Shown here in pieces: positions 18,343 to 29,357 of a stretch of DNA of 64,000 nucleotides. The notes under the pieces were generated by a model that saw only the letters and a list, made by a program, of their open reading frames with translations, did not search any database and was not told where the DNA came from. The position numbers were made by a program, and so were the translations under genes. Position 1 is the stretch's first letter, and every line of letters starts with the position of its first letter. The DNA lies in NCBI GenBank assembly GCA_026707045.1, contig JAPOXO010000062.1, positions 51,671 through 115,670 of the forward strand. Reading direction: 5' to 3'. This stretch comes from Gammaproteobacteria bacterium (GTDB taxonomy: Bacteria; Pseudomonadota; Gammaproteobacteria; Pseudomonadales; Azotimanducaceae).

Positions 18343-20463
18343 ATGTCTGTCCGAATATTCAGTTTGCTGTTTCTGCTGGTTGCATCTTCGACTCTGGCTC
18401 AGAGCGATCTTCCGTCTCGCACCGAAGCAACTGCATTGACTCTTGCGACCGCACCTGAGCTAGATGGAAAAGTGCAAGGCGATCCAGTTTGGGAAGCCGA
18501 ATTGCCAATGTCAGACTTCATTCAACTACAACCTGAAAATGGAGCGCTGGCAACGCATCATACAGAGGTATATTTTGGATTTACCGAATCAACCCTGTAT
18601 ATCGCCTTTCTTTGTTATGAAGACGACCCAAGTCAAATTGTCGTTTCGAGCGACGGATTCAATTCCGACGGTGTGGCAATCATTCTAGACACCTTCTTGA
18701 ATGGCCGCACTGGCTTCGTGTTTGCGACGAGCCCGGCAGGACATTTCTGGGACGGTGCACTGTCAAGTGGAAACACTGACTGGAACTGGTCGACCACATG
18801 GCGTGTGAAATCGCTCCGCACTCCGTTTGGTTGGAGCACGGAAATGGAAATTCCTTTTAGCTCCATACGCTATGGAAGTGGACAAGTTCAGACTTGGGGA
18901 GTGAACTTCCAGCGTGTAACCGTCGCGGACAATGAACTTTCTTATTGGTCTCCACTTCCCACCCAAGTCTCGTTTTATCGAATCGATCTTGGCGGTCGGA
19001 TGCACGGCATTGAGGTACCGTCTATTAGTCGTAACCTTCAGTTCACTCCGTACCTTAGAACCGGAAAAGTAGAGACAGACTTTTCTGCCGAAGATCAAGG
19101 CAACGATGCAGGATTCGACATCAAATATTCAATTACGTCGGGCCTGACCTTGGATGGAACCTTTAACACTGACTTCGCCCAGGTCGAATCGGATCAATTG
19201 CAGGTTAATTTAGGTCGTTACGGTCTTTACTTTCCGGAGACACGACCGTTTTTTCTAGAAAACAAATCTCTCTTTACGGTGGGAGTACCTTGGCAGACTC
19301 AACTCTTCCATAGCAGACGGATCGGGATTGCACCGAACGGGCAACGGCTGCCAATCGACGGAGGTGTGCGCCTCACGGGGAAAATAACGCATCAAACAAA
19401 TTTGGGGTTTCTTCAGATGAGATCGCATTCAAATGAATCTACAGACAAGACGGATTTCACTGTACTAAGAATTAGCAGGGATTTGAAAAACAGATCGTCC
19501 GTCGGTTTTCTTGGTACGAGGCGGCAGGACGACCACACATCTGGCAACACATTGGGGATCAATGGCTCGTTTGGAATTGGTGAACACACAGATCTACACA
19601 CCTTTGCCGCTACGACTCGAAGCAATGAATTCAATTCTGACCAGCATGCATTCAACATTTACATAAACCACAATTCGCCGACTTGGAAGTATGAAGCTTG
19701 GATCCATGAGGTGGGAGCTGAATTCAACCCCGAAGTTGGTTTTGTATCTCGAACCAACATGAGAGAATCCGGTGGAGTCTTGCGCTACACGCATGCAATC
19801 GACAACTACTTAGAACTAAAAGAAGTCAACCAGTATTACTCATTGAGTGCGATTCGGAATCTGGACGGTTACTTGGAGAATGGAAACATCCACCTTGAGA
19901 TTTGGCCGGTATGGGACAACGGAGCCGAAGCATGGACAGGCGTTGACTTCCAGTATGAAGAATTACGGGACCCGTTTTCAGTCGTTGGCGTTCTCATTCC
20001 TCCGGGCGAATACCACACAAAGCGGTTTTCGATTTCAGGAAACCTTCCCACCACAAAGCGAATTCGGGGGTCGGTGTTTCTGTCGAATGGCGGCTTCTAT
20101 AGCGGAAACCTGCTCAACACAAATGTGTTCCTTGGCTACGAGAGAGACGAATCCTTGAGTTTCAGCGTCAGCTACCGGCATCGAAAAATTGGATTTCCCT
20201 CATTGGACAAAGATGTGACTGTAGCAAATGGAAGTATCGGAATTGCTTATGCATTCACGCCCAAGAGTGCGTTTTTCGGAAGATTGCAGCGCAACCGCAT
20301 TGACGACATTTGGTCCTTAAACCTACGTTATCGGTGGCAAAGAAACGCAAATTCCGGGCTTTATGTGGTCTACTCGTATTTTGGCCTCGGAACAGATCAC
20401 GAAACCATGGAACATCAAGAATTCGTCGTCAAATACAGTCACACATTTGACGTACTGAATTAG
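18343..20463 (+). CDS. CBM9-like/DUF5916 exported protein, first of a tandem pair, 706 aa
   Basis: A signal peptide (MSVRIFSLLFLLVASSTLAQ) leads into a CBM9-like sugar-binding fold at about 35-225: APELDGKVQGDPVWEAE, VYFGFTESTLYIAFLCYE, SDGVAIILDTFLNGRTGFVF. The rest is a DUF5916 beta-rich domain, with DFAQVESDQLQVNLGRYGLYFPETRPFF and the terminal strand EHQEFVVKYSHTF, which resembles an outer-membrane beta barrel ending. DUF5916 proteins are frequent beside peptidases and TonB receptors in marine bacteria but lack a proven function. The neighbour at 20826 is a close copy of the same length. A surface glycan or peptide binding role is plausible. Confidence 0.85.
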   Translation: MSVRIFSLLFLLVASSTLAQSDLPSRTEATALTLATAPELDGKVQGDPVWEAELPMSDFIQLQPENGALATHHTEVYFGFTESTLYIAFLCYEDDPSQIVVSSDGFNSDGVAIILDTFLNGRTGFVFATSPAGHFWDGALSSGNTDWNWSTTWRVKSLRTPFGWSTEMEIPFSSIRYGSGQVQTWGVNFQRVTVADNELSYWSPLPTQVSFYRIDLGGRMHGIEVPSISRNLQFTPYLRTGKVETDFSAEDQGNDAGFDIKYSITSGLTLDGTFNTDFAQVESDQLQVNLGRYGLYFPETRPFFLENKSLFTVGVPWQTQLFHSRRIGIAPNGQRLPIDGGVRLTGKITHQTNLGFLQMRSHSNESTDKTDFTVLRISRDLKNRSSVGFLGTRRQDDHTSGNTLGINGSFGIGEHTDLHTFAATTRSNEFNSDQHAFNIYINHNSPTWKYEAWIHEVGAEFNPEVGFVSRTNMRESGGVLRYTHAIDNYLELKEVNQYYSLSAIRNLDGYLENGNIHLEIWPVWDNGAEAWTGVDFQYEELRDPFSVVGVLIPPGEYHTKRFSISGNLPTTKRIRGSVFLSNGGFYSGNLLNTNVFLGYERDESLSFSVSYRHRKIGFPSLDKDVTVANGSIGIAYAFTPKSAFFGRLQRNRIDDIWSLNLRYRWQRNANSGLYVVYSYFGLGTDHETMEHQEFVVKYSHTFDVLN

Positions 20464-20542
20464 CCATTTCCGCTTGAACCCAGATGCACGCAGATTCGTC
20501 CAATGAGCGAACGATTTTTGTTGCCTCGACGCAAATCGGCAT

Positions 20543-20561
20543 TTGAACTACTGTAGTTCAA
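20543..20561. promoter_or_regulatory. Palindrome TTGAACTAC-T-GTAGTTCAA
   Basis: Perfect 9-bp arms flank one central base. No T run follows, so an operator is more likely than a terminator. It lies 80 bases beyond the stop of the first DUF5916 gene. Confidence 0.45.
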
Positions 20562-20655
20562 CGAGATGGATATTCATTGCAACTACGATTTCGATGGATT
20601 AATAAATACTTTTTGAAATTTATATAAATGTCAAAATCTGTAAAATAAGTAAAAT

Positions 20656-20677
20656 AAATTAATATCGGTATTAATTT
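20656..20677. promoter_or_regulatory. Palindrome AAATTAATA-TCGG-TATTAATTT
   Basis: Perfect 9-bp AT-only arms flank a TCGG centre inside the AT-rich island, about 150 bases before the second DUF5916 start. It could be an operator or a cold- or nucleoid-protein-sensitive promoter element. Confidence 0.45.
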
Positions 20678-20825
20678 TATTGTCTTTATGGTATTTATGT
20701 TGGACACCCACGGAAAAGTACAGACACTTCAAGGTTTATTTCAATACAATGCAACGTGGCGCCCTGCCCGACCGTCGTTCAATTGCTCGGTCAACCTCGT
20801 TCGGATTGCGCTTCGGAGACATCTC

Positions 20826-22946
20826 ATGGTCGGCCGTATTTTCGCGTTGCTACTTACACTCTTGTGTTCCACAATTGTCGCACAGAGCAATCCAATGTCC
20901 CGTACCGAAGCGACCGCATTGGCGTTGTCATCGACACCTGAGCTCGATGGAATGGTTCGAGGTGATCCGGTATGGGATGCAGAAGTTCCATTAACAGACT
21001 TTACGCAGTTGCGACCCGAAAACGGTAAGGCGGCTTCCCATCCCACTCAGGTCTATTTTGGATTTACCCAATCCGCTCTGCATATCGCGTTCTTGTGCTA
21101 CGAAGACGACCCGAGCCAAATTGTCGTTTCCAGCAACGGCGATAGATCCGATTCCGTTGCAATAATTCTTGACACCTTTATGAATGGACGTACCGGTTTT
21201 GTGTTTGCTACTAGTCCAAACGGTCCGTTGTGGGATGGAGCGCTTTCGAGCGGGAACACTGACTGGAACTGGTCCACGACGTGGCGGGTCAAGTCACTTC
21301 GCACTCCGTTTGGCTGGAGCACAGAAATGGAAATTCCGTTTAGTTCCCTACGATACGGAAGCGAAAAAGTTCAATCATGGGGAGTGAATATCGCACGCGT
21401 CACCATCGCGGATAATGAAATCTCCTATTGGTCTCCCATTCCCGCACAATTCTCGATGTATCGCATAGATTTGGCGGGACGGATTCACGGTATTGAGGTT
21501 CCATCCGTGAATCGAAATCTCCAGTTTACTCCTTACGTCCGTACCGGAAATGTCCGTTCCGATTTTTCAGTTGAAAATCAGGGAAACGATGGAGGCTTCG
21601 ATGTCAAGTATTCGATTACATCCGGCATGACATTGGATGTAACGTACAACACCGACTTCGCCCAAGTGGAATCGGATCAACTCCAGGTCAATCTTGGACG
21701 CTATGGACTCTATTTTCCAGAAACTCGTCCGTTCTTCCTAGAGAATCAAGCTCTCTTTACGGTGGGAGTTCCGTGGCAGACACAACTATTTCACAGCCGC
21801 CGAATTGGAATCGCACCCAATGGGCAGCGCCTTCCAATTGATGGAGGCATCAGGATTACAGGGAAAGTCGCAAGTCAGACCAACTTGGGATTTCTTCAGA
21901 TGAGATCCCACTCGTATGGGAGCGACGACAAGACGGACTTCACTGTGTTCAGGATGAGCAGAGACCTGAAAAACCGATCGTCGATTGGTTTTCTTGGTTC
22001 AAGGAGACAAGACAAGCGTTCAAGCGGCGACACGCTAGGCATAAACGGTTCCTTTGGAATCGGGGAACGAACCGATATCCACACTTTTGCAGCAACGACT
22101 CGAACCGACGGGTTCGTGTCGGACGAGCATGCGTACAACATTTACATAAACCACAATTCGCCAACTTGGAAGTACCAAGCATGGATTCATGAGGTGGGCA
22201 GAGGGTTCAACCCTGAGGTTGGATTCGTGTCTCGGACCAATATGAGGTCGACAGGAGGAGTACTTCGATACACACATGCCATCGACAATTATTTTGGACT
22301 GAAAGAATTGAATCAATACTATTCAGTCAATGCCACACGTAACTTGGACGGCTACCTTGAGAATGGAGGCCTTCACCTCGAGATTTGGCCGGTGTGGGAC
22401 AACGGAGCAGACGGATGGGTGGCAGTCGACCTTCAATATGAAGAGGTTCGATCCTCGTTCCCAGTTGCTGGCGTTTTGATTCCTCCAGGCAAATACAACA
22501 CAAAGCAGTTTTCAATTGCTGGAAACCTCCCAAACACGCAACGAATTCGAGGCGGCATGTTTTTGTCGAATGGCGGGTTCTATAACGGCAATTTACTCAA
22601 CACAAACGCTTTCTTCAGCTACCAAAGAGACGAATCGTTGAGTTTTAACGTCGGCTACCAACATCGAAAAATTGGATTTCCTTCGTTGGAGAAAGATGTC
22701 ACCGTGGCAAATGGAAGCGTGGGGGTTGCCTATTCTTTTACGCCGCAGAGTGCCCTATTCGGTCAGCTACAACGAAATCGAATTGACGACATTTGGTCCC
22801 TCAATTTGCGCTATAGGTGGCAGAGAAACGCCAATTCCGGGCTTTACGTGGTCTACTCTTATTTTGGCCTTGGTACAGAAGACGACACTTTGGAACATCA
22901 AGAATTCGTCGTCAAATATAGTCACACATTCAACGTTCTACAGTAA
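20826..22946 (+). CDS. CBM9-like/DUF5916 exported protein, second of a tandem pair, 706 aa
   Basis: The chosen ATG begins MVGRIFALLLTLLCSTIVAQ, a signal peptide aligned with that of the upstream copy; the longer frame has no signal peptide and crosses the AT-rich control region. From that start the protein has 706 residues, exactly like its neighbour, and the two align without gaps through most of their length (for example TEATALALSSTPELDG and FPETRPFFLENQALFTVGVPWQTQLFHS). Differences cluster in the first third and in loop regions. Domain layout is the same: CBM9-like N-terminus and DUF5916 barrel-like C-terminus. This is a recent tandem duplication with its own promoter region, so the copies may be expressed under different conditions. 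Confidence 0.87.
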   Translation: MVGRIFALLLTLLCSTIVAQSNPMSRTEATALALSSTPELDGMVRGDPVWDAEVPLTDFTQLRPENGKAASHPTQVYFGFTQSALHIAFLCYEDDPSQIVVSSNGDRSDSVAIILDTFMNGRTGFVFATSPNGPLWDGALSSGNTDWNWSTTWRVKSLRTPFGWSTEMEIPFSSLRYGSEKVQSWGVNIARVTIADNEISYWSPIPAQFSMYRIDLAGRIHGIEVPSVNRNLQFTPYVRTGNVRSDFSVENQGNDGGFDVKYSITSGMTLDVTYNTDFAQVESDQLQVNLGRYGLYFPETRPFFLENQALFTVGVPWQTQLFHSRRIGIAPNGQRLPIDGGIRITGKVASQTNLGFLQMRSHSYGSDDKTDFTVFRMSRDLKNRSSIGFLGSRRQDKRSSGDTLGINGSFGIGERTDIHTFAATTRTDGFVSDEHAYNIYINHNSPTWKYQAWIHEVGRGFNPEVGFVSRTNMRSTGGVLRYTHAIDNYFGLKELNQYYSVNATRNLDGYLENGGLHLEIWPVWDNGADGWVAVDLQYEEVRSSFPVAGVLIPPGKYNTKQFSIAGNLPNTQRIRGGMFLSNGGFYNGNLLNTNAFFSYQRDESLSFNVGYQHRKIGFPSLEKDVTVANGSVGVAYSFTPQSALFGQLQRNRIDDIWSLNLRYRWQRNANSGLYVVYSYFGLGTEDDTLEHQEFVVKYSHTFNVLQ

Positions 22947-23073
22947 CAGAACCTTTCTTTCCCAAACATTTATATCTGCCAAACGGGTGATGCGACGAAA
23001 GCTCGTTTGCCTTCGTATTTACAGTTTCGTACGCCAATCGGCGCTCATAAATAAAGAAATTCGGTTTTTACTC

Positions 23074-23101
23074 TTGAAATCACAAAAGTTGCCACTATCA
23101 T
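23074..23101 (+). promoter_or_regulatory. groESL promoter
   Basis: TTGAAA (23074-23079) and TATCAT (23096-23101) are spaced 16 bases apart and place the transcription start at the left edge of the CIRCE repeat. The CTTGAAA and CCACTAT pieces also loosely resemble a heat-shock sigma-32 promoter, so dual control is possible. Confidence 0.6.
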
Positions 23102-23110
23102 ACGCATCGA

Positions 23111-23137
23111 TTAGCACTCTCGGATTGAGAGTGCTAA
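23111..23137. promoter_or_regulatory. CIRCE operator (HrcA-binding site)
   Basis: Arms TTAGCACTC (23111-23119) and GAGTGCTAA (23129-23137) match the CIRCE consensus perfectly with the canonical 9-base spacer. HrcA binds this element and represses groESL until heat shock. No hrcA gene lies in this window. Confidence 0.97.
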
Positions 23138-23171
23138 TCGTTGTTTCAAGAGAATCGTGGGAGTCAAACAC

Positions 23172-25122
<1,951 letters not shown>

Positions 25123-25167
25123 CGCGATCCAACAGCAGCAAGTGTTCAGCACTTGTGTACTTCGAAC

Positions 25168-25200
25168 AATGCGGCCCACATTTGTGGGCCGCATTTTTTA
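25168..25200 (+). terminator. Rho-independent terminator of groESL
   Basis: Stem AATGCGGCCCACA pairs with TGTGGGCCGCATT around a 2-base loop, followed by a T run (ATTTTTTATT). GC-rich and perfectly paired, it ends the groESL transcript 45 bases after the groEL stop. Confidence 0.93.
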
Positions 25201-25236
25201 TTATTGTCCGCACTCCACGGCTAAGAGCAAAGCCTG

Positions 25237-27477
25237 ATGCGACCCCTATTTGCGTTTGTACTTCTGATTTTTTCCGTTGGGGCATTCCCTCAAACTCTCG
25301 AAGAAATCGTGGTAACGGCAAAGAAACGCACCCAGTCAATTCAAGATGTTGGAATGTCGGTTGGTGTGATGTTGGACGAAGACATCGACCAAGCACTCCA
25401 AGGAGGTATTGACGTGCTAGGTCTTGCAAATCGACTGCCAAGTCTGCATATTGAATCGTCGAACGGAAGACTTGCCCCAAGGTTTTACGTCCGTGGAATC
25501 GGCAATGTTGATTTCGACCTCAATGCATCTCAACCTATTTCCTTTATTTACGACGATGTAATACTTGAAAACCCTGCCGCTAAAAGTTTTCCGCTGTTTG
25601 ACATTGAACGACTGGAATTACTTCGAGGTCCTCAGGGTACGTTGTTTGGTCGCAACACTACTGGAGGAATACTGAAATTCGATTCCAAGAAACCAACTTC
25701 GCAATCTTCCTCGGAGTTCAGAGTGAGCCTCGGAGCCCGAAACCATCTGCGAGCTGACGTTGCGTATAACCGACCACTAACCGATAGCGACGCCAACTTC
25801 CGCATCGCTTTGATGGCAAACACTATGGGAGACTGGATTGACAACAGAACTCCCGGGCGCGAAGTCTCAGATGCCTTGGGAGGATTTGAAGACTATGCGT
25901 TTCGTTTGCTTTTCGAATTTCAACCGACAGGAGCGACTGACGTTCTTCTCAATCTTCATGGCCGTATGCTCGATGGAACACCCACCATCTTCTACGCGAA
26001 CGCAATCAGACCGGGAAGTAACGAATTCGTCGACGGGTTTGGTCGAGACAAGGTAAGTCTGGATGCATTCGACCAACACTTTCAGGAATCGCGTCAGCTA
26101 GGACTATTCGCCACGATCAAACACAAACTCGAGGACATTTCTCTGATTTCCATCACTGGTATCCACTCGGTTCTTCGCCAGATCTCTCGAGGCGATGTAG
26201 ATGGAGGCTATGGTTCCGTTTTCGGCGGAATCTTTCCTTCCGGGCCGGGTCCAGGAATTCCGTTTGACGCTCAAACTGCTGATGCTCTGGACGATCATCT
26301 GCAGATCACTCAAGAATTCAGACTGGAGGGCAAATTTGGTTTGCGCCACTGGTTAGTTGGGTTCTATGCATTTCGAGAAGACCTAGAAATTGAGACGTTT
26401 AACTTTGACACTGTGTTTGCACCCCACACACAGAATGGCTATGTGAATCAAGTTCAAGAAACGAACGCCTATGCGCTCTTTGGAACTATTGACTTAGTTT
26501 CAGGAACTGATTGGACTGTCTCGTCTGGTCTTCGTCTATCCGCCGACAGTAAGAAATTTACCGCATTTCGGACCCAGTCTCCTTTGTCTTTCCTAGGTAT
26601 TGGAGGTATCGGTCCTATCAGTGTCAATCCGAGCGATACAGTTGTAACTTGGGATGTCAGCGCCGAGACAGAGGTCTTGCCCAACGTCAATGGATACGCT
26701 CGAGTCGCAAAAGGCCATAGAGCCCCTTCAATTCAAGGTCGCCTACTCTTCCAAGATACCGTTTCGGTTGGTGACACAGAGTCGAGTCTCTCGTTGGAAG
26801 CCGGTGCAAAAGCAATGTTGCTCGAAAATCGACTGCGTCTTCATGCCTCTGTTTACAACTATCGAGTGGATGACTTTCAAATAACAAAGATCGGGGGAGC
26901 TGCCAATGTCAATGAACTTATAAACGTCGCCAAGCTGCTTGGATCTGGTGCAGAGATTGAATTTGACTGGCTGGTAAACGAATCATGGTCAGTAACCGGA
27001 GGTATGAGCGTCAACCTCACGGAACTCAGTGACTCCGACCTTTCCGTTAATGGCTGTGGTTCTGCAAACTTGCTCAGCGGATGTACAGTCACTGACCCGC
27101 AGCTACCATCTGGCGAATACCTCATCGACGGGAACAGTCTTTACAACTCACCTGAACGAATAATGAATTTGTCTGTTCGATACGTAAAGCCTACAAACAT
27201 TGGAAATATTGAGCTAGCAACAGATTGGGCGATACGAAGCTCGCTTCGATTTACGCTGTATGAAAGCTTAGAGTACAAGGACGACGGGGCAGTCGAAGGA
27301 GGGGCGCGGATTGGAATTGAATTCACAAATACCCGCCATCGAGTTTCGTTCTATGTTCGCAACATTTTGGACGACGAGTCTATGATCGGATCCATAGACT
27401 TCAATAACTTGACCAGTATGTTGAACGCCCCAAGAACTTGGGGTATTGAATACAGACATGCGTCTCGCAAAGAGTGA
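25237..27477 (+). CDS. TonB-dependent receptor, 746 aa
   Basis: A signal peptide (MRPLFAFVLLIFSVGAFPQ) is followed at once by TLEEIVVTAKKRTQ, a TonB-box-like start of the plug domain. The plug covers about 20-150, with RFYVRGIGNVD and the end LLRGPQGTLFGRNTTGGILKF. The 22-strand barrel makes up the rest, with the terminal region RVSFYVRNILDDE and ending in YRHAS. It is an outer-membrane, proton-motive-force-driven importer. The REGVA-type 'KKRTQSIQDV' start is common in receptors for carbohydrates, siderophores or steroid-like compounds, so the ligand is open. It follows the groESL terminator, so it has its own promoter. Confidence 0.93.
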   Translation: MRPLFAFVLLIFSVGAFPQTLEEIVVTAKKRTQSIQDVGMSVGVMLDEDIDQALQGGIDVLGLANRLPSLHIESSNGRLAPRFYVRGIGNVDFDLNASQPISFIYDDVILENPAAKSFPLFDIERLELLRGPQGTLFGRNTTGGILKFDSKKPTSQSSSEFRVSLGARNHLRADVAYNRPLTDSDANFRIALMANTMGDWIDNRTPGREVSDALGGFEDYAFRLLFEFQPTGATDVLLNLHGRMLDGTPTIFYANAIRPGSNEFVDGFGRDKVSLDAFDQHFQESRQLGLFATIKHKLEDISLISITGIHSVLRQISRGDVDGGYGSVFGGIFPSGPGPGIPFDAQTADALDDHLQITQEFRLEGKFGLRHWLVGFYAFREDLEIETFNFDTVFAPHTQNGYVNQVQETNAYALFGTIDLVSGTDWTVSSGLRLSADSKKFTAFRTQSPLSFLGIGGIGPISVNPSDTVVTWDVSAETEVLPNVNGYARVAKGHRAPSIQGRLLFQDTVSVGDTESSLSLEAGAKAMLLENRLRLHASVYNYRVDDFQITKIGGAANVNELINVAKLLGSGAEIEFDWLVNESWSVTGGMSVNLTELSDSDLSVNGCGSANLLSGCTVTDPQLPSGEYLIDGNSLYNSPERIMNLSVRYVKPTNIGNIELATDWAIRSSLRFTLYESLEYKDDGAVEGGARIGIEFTNTRHRVSFYVRNILDDESMIGSIDFNNLTSMLNAPRTWGIEYRHASRKE

Positions 27478-27677
27478 GTCAAAAGTCAATTGTTGTGTTG
27501 CGACACAAGTGTTGCAACGAGAGCTGAAGACACTCCGACGACTTTGGGTTCGTTCCAAAGAGGCAGCCAACAGGTTTATGTGCATCAAATCTTCAACACA
27601 TGCCAGCGGTGCCTAGAATCAAATGTGCTAAGAGTAATCTGGATTTTTGATGTGTTGAGCCTTTTCGCTCCTACGAA

Positions 27678-29357
27678 ATGGAACAAACGGATCTAAGGCG
27701 AGAAGAATCCGAGAATTGGCGCAAGACATCGCCACTATCGATTCTCTACTACCTTGGACTACTTCCCGGACAAATTCTCGTAAGTCTGAGAAAGATTTTT
27801 CTGGGTGTCGCGGTCCCATCTGGTCCACTAGTTTGGATCGCGAAAGATAGCGGATTGGGATGGAAATGGTCAATTGTGATCTCGCTTTCTGTTGTAGTTC
27901 TCGGTCAACTTTGTCGAGCAATCTGCAAATATCACTCTTTTCTCTACTTATTGACCCCAGAATCTATTTCGGTTAGGTCTGGGATATTCAGCAAAGAACG
28001 GTCGGACATTAAGTGGAATCGAGTTCGGGCAATCAATACGAGTCGCGATCCGCTTGAACTTAGAACCGGCAATTGCACCGTCGCGTTAGACACAGCAGGT
28101 TCAGCAAAGGCAGAAATCACCATACCAAATATACCACTGGTCGTCGCCGAAGAACTTCAAGAGCGGGCTGAAAAGGAGCAAACTCAGAACGAATCCGCAG
28201 AGGCTTCTACGTTTCTGGAGCCGGATTTGGAAACGAACCATGAAAGCGAAGTTTCGAATCCACATCATGACAGTGTTTTGTTTGAACTTTCACACACCGA
28301 ATTAGTGAAGTTTGTATTGTGCTCTCGGGGGTTAGTCTCTTCGATTCTCGGAGGTTGGGCTAGTTTAGGATCCTTATATGTTCTGATTCGCGGTGTTACA
28401 TCTAGAAACGAATCCAGCAAATTGTCGGACCAAATCTTCGGCTGGATTGTTGATGTGCCTCAAAACGCAATGTCCGATATGGGATTATTGACATCTTACG
28501 TAGCAAATGCAGTTGAACTACAGTTTCTTCAGACTCAGCTAGGAAAGGTGGCATTTCTAGCTACCTTAGCCACTCTACTCACATTCTTGTTCTTTGTGGT
28601 CTCCATCGTGCTCCGGGCTTCCTCGAATTATGGTTTCAAATTCTCATGCGACAAATCGCATTTGATCGTCCGGCGAGGGCTATTCACAAAGAAACAGACT
28701 CGTTTGGAGAAAAAGCGAATCCAAGTATGTACATATTCGAGAACCAACCGAGAACGATGTTTCCGCCGCGGGACATTGCTGTTTGAGCAATCGGAGAGCG
28801 ACGAAGAACATTCGATTAATGTACCGTTCCTGGATCAAGAAACAGCCGATAACTTGATTCGCATCGTTCATGACGACGGAAAAAATATTCCGTCCGTAGA
28901 TATCAAGGCAAGCGGGTATTCCCCGATTTCCATCGTGAGCCTGTATATAAGGTTGAGTCATTGTGTTCTTGTTTGGACCCCTCTTTTGCTACTTACGGTA
29001 GCTACTCTAATTCCCAGTGCTCGCCAGTTCTTGTGGCCTTACGGCATCTTGCTGCCATGCTATTTCGGAATCACATCTTGGCTGCAGTGGCGAAGAGCGG
29101 GCTATAGAGTTACTGAAGAATTTATAGCCCGACGCGAGGGAGTGTTTAGGTACACGACTAGAGTAGTCCGAATAGAGAAGCTACAAAAGCTCTCCATTAA
29201 TCAAAACCTAGTTCAAAGGACCCGAAACACTTGCAATCTATCGCTAAACTATTTGGGTGGTATTGTTTACATTCCCTACTTGAACTTAAACAGAGCCCAC
29301 CAATTCAAGTCGACAGTGCTACAGAGAGTTAGTCCCCTAGACTCGCCGTGGACATGA
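27678..29357 (+). CDS. Bacterial PH-domain membrane protein, YdbT-like, 559 aa
   Basis: The protein carries three bPH2 (DUF304-type) domains separated by paired membrane helices. Domain one is at YLLTPESISVRSGIFSKERSDIKWNRV (about 90), domain two at FSCDKSHLIVRRGLFTKKQTRLEKKRIQVC (about 330), and domain three at YRVTEEFIARREGVFRYTTRVVRIEKLQ (about 480). The hydrophobic pairs include SKISIVISLSVVVLGQ-like and ATLATLLTFLFFVVSIV segments. YdbT in Bacillus protects against antimicrobials with unknown mechanism. The stop overlaps the next gene's start as ATGA, so the two are translated together. Confidence 0.85.
   Translation: MEQTDLRREESENWRKTSPLSILYYLGLLPGQILVSLRKIFLGVAVPSGPLVWIAKDSGLGWKWSIVISLSVVVLGQLCRAICKYHSFLYLLTPESISVRSGIFSKERSDIKWNRVRAINTSRDPLELRTGNCTVALDTAGSAKAEITIPNIPLVVAEELQERAEKEQTQNESAEASTFLEPDLETNHESEVSNPHHDSVLFELSHTELVKFVLCSRGLVSSILGGWASLGSLYVLIRGVTSRNESSKLSDQIFGWIVDVPQNAMSDMGLLTSYVANAVELQFLQTQLGKVAFLATLATLLTFLFFVVSIVLRASSNYGFKFSCDKSHLIVRRGLFTKKQTRLEKKRIQVCTYSRTNRERCFRRGTLLFEQSESDEEHSINVPFLDQETADNLIRIVHDDGKNIPSVDIKASGYSPISIVSLYIRLSHCVLVWTPLLLLTVATLIPSARQFLWPYGILLPCYFGITSWLQWRRAGYRVTEEFIARREGVFRYTTRVVRIEKLQKLSINQNLVQRTRNTCNLSLNYLGGIVYIPYLNLNRAHQFKSTVLQRVSPLDSPWT

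Larger units (their letters stand above)
20464..20825. other. 362-bp gap between DUF5916 paralogues, with AT-rich island
   Basis: No gene is supported. An in-frame extension of the downstream ORF to 20688 is discarded because the signal peptide begins at 20826. Bases about 20600-20690 are strikingly AT-rich compared with the neighbourhood, and two perfect inverted repeats are present (listed separately). This probably carries the promoter and control sites of the second paralogue. Confidence 0.6.

Noticed and set aside
27493..27508. Inverted repeat TTGTGT-TGCG-ACACAA after the TonB receptor
   Set aside because: Short arms and no T run; not convincing as a terminator or operator.
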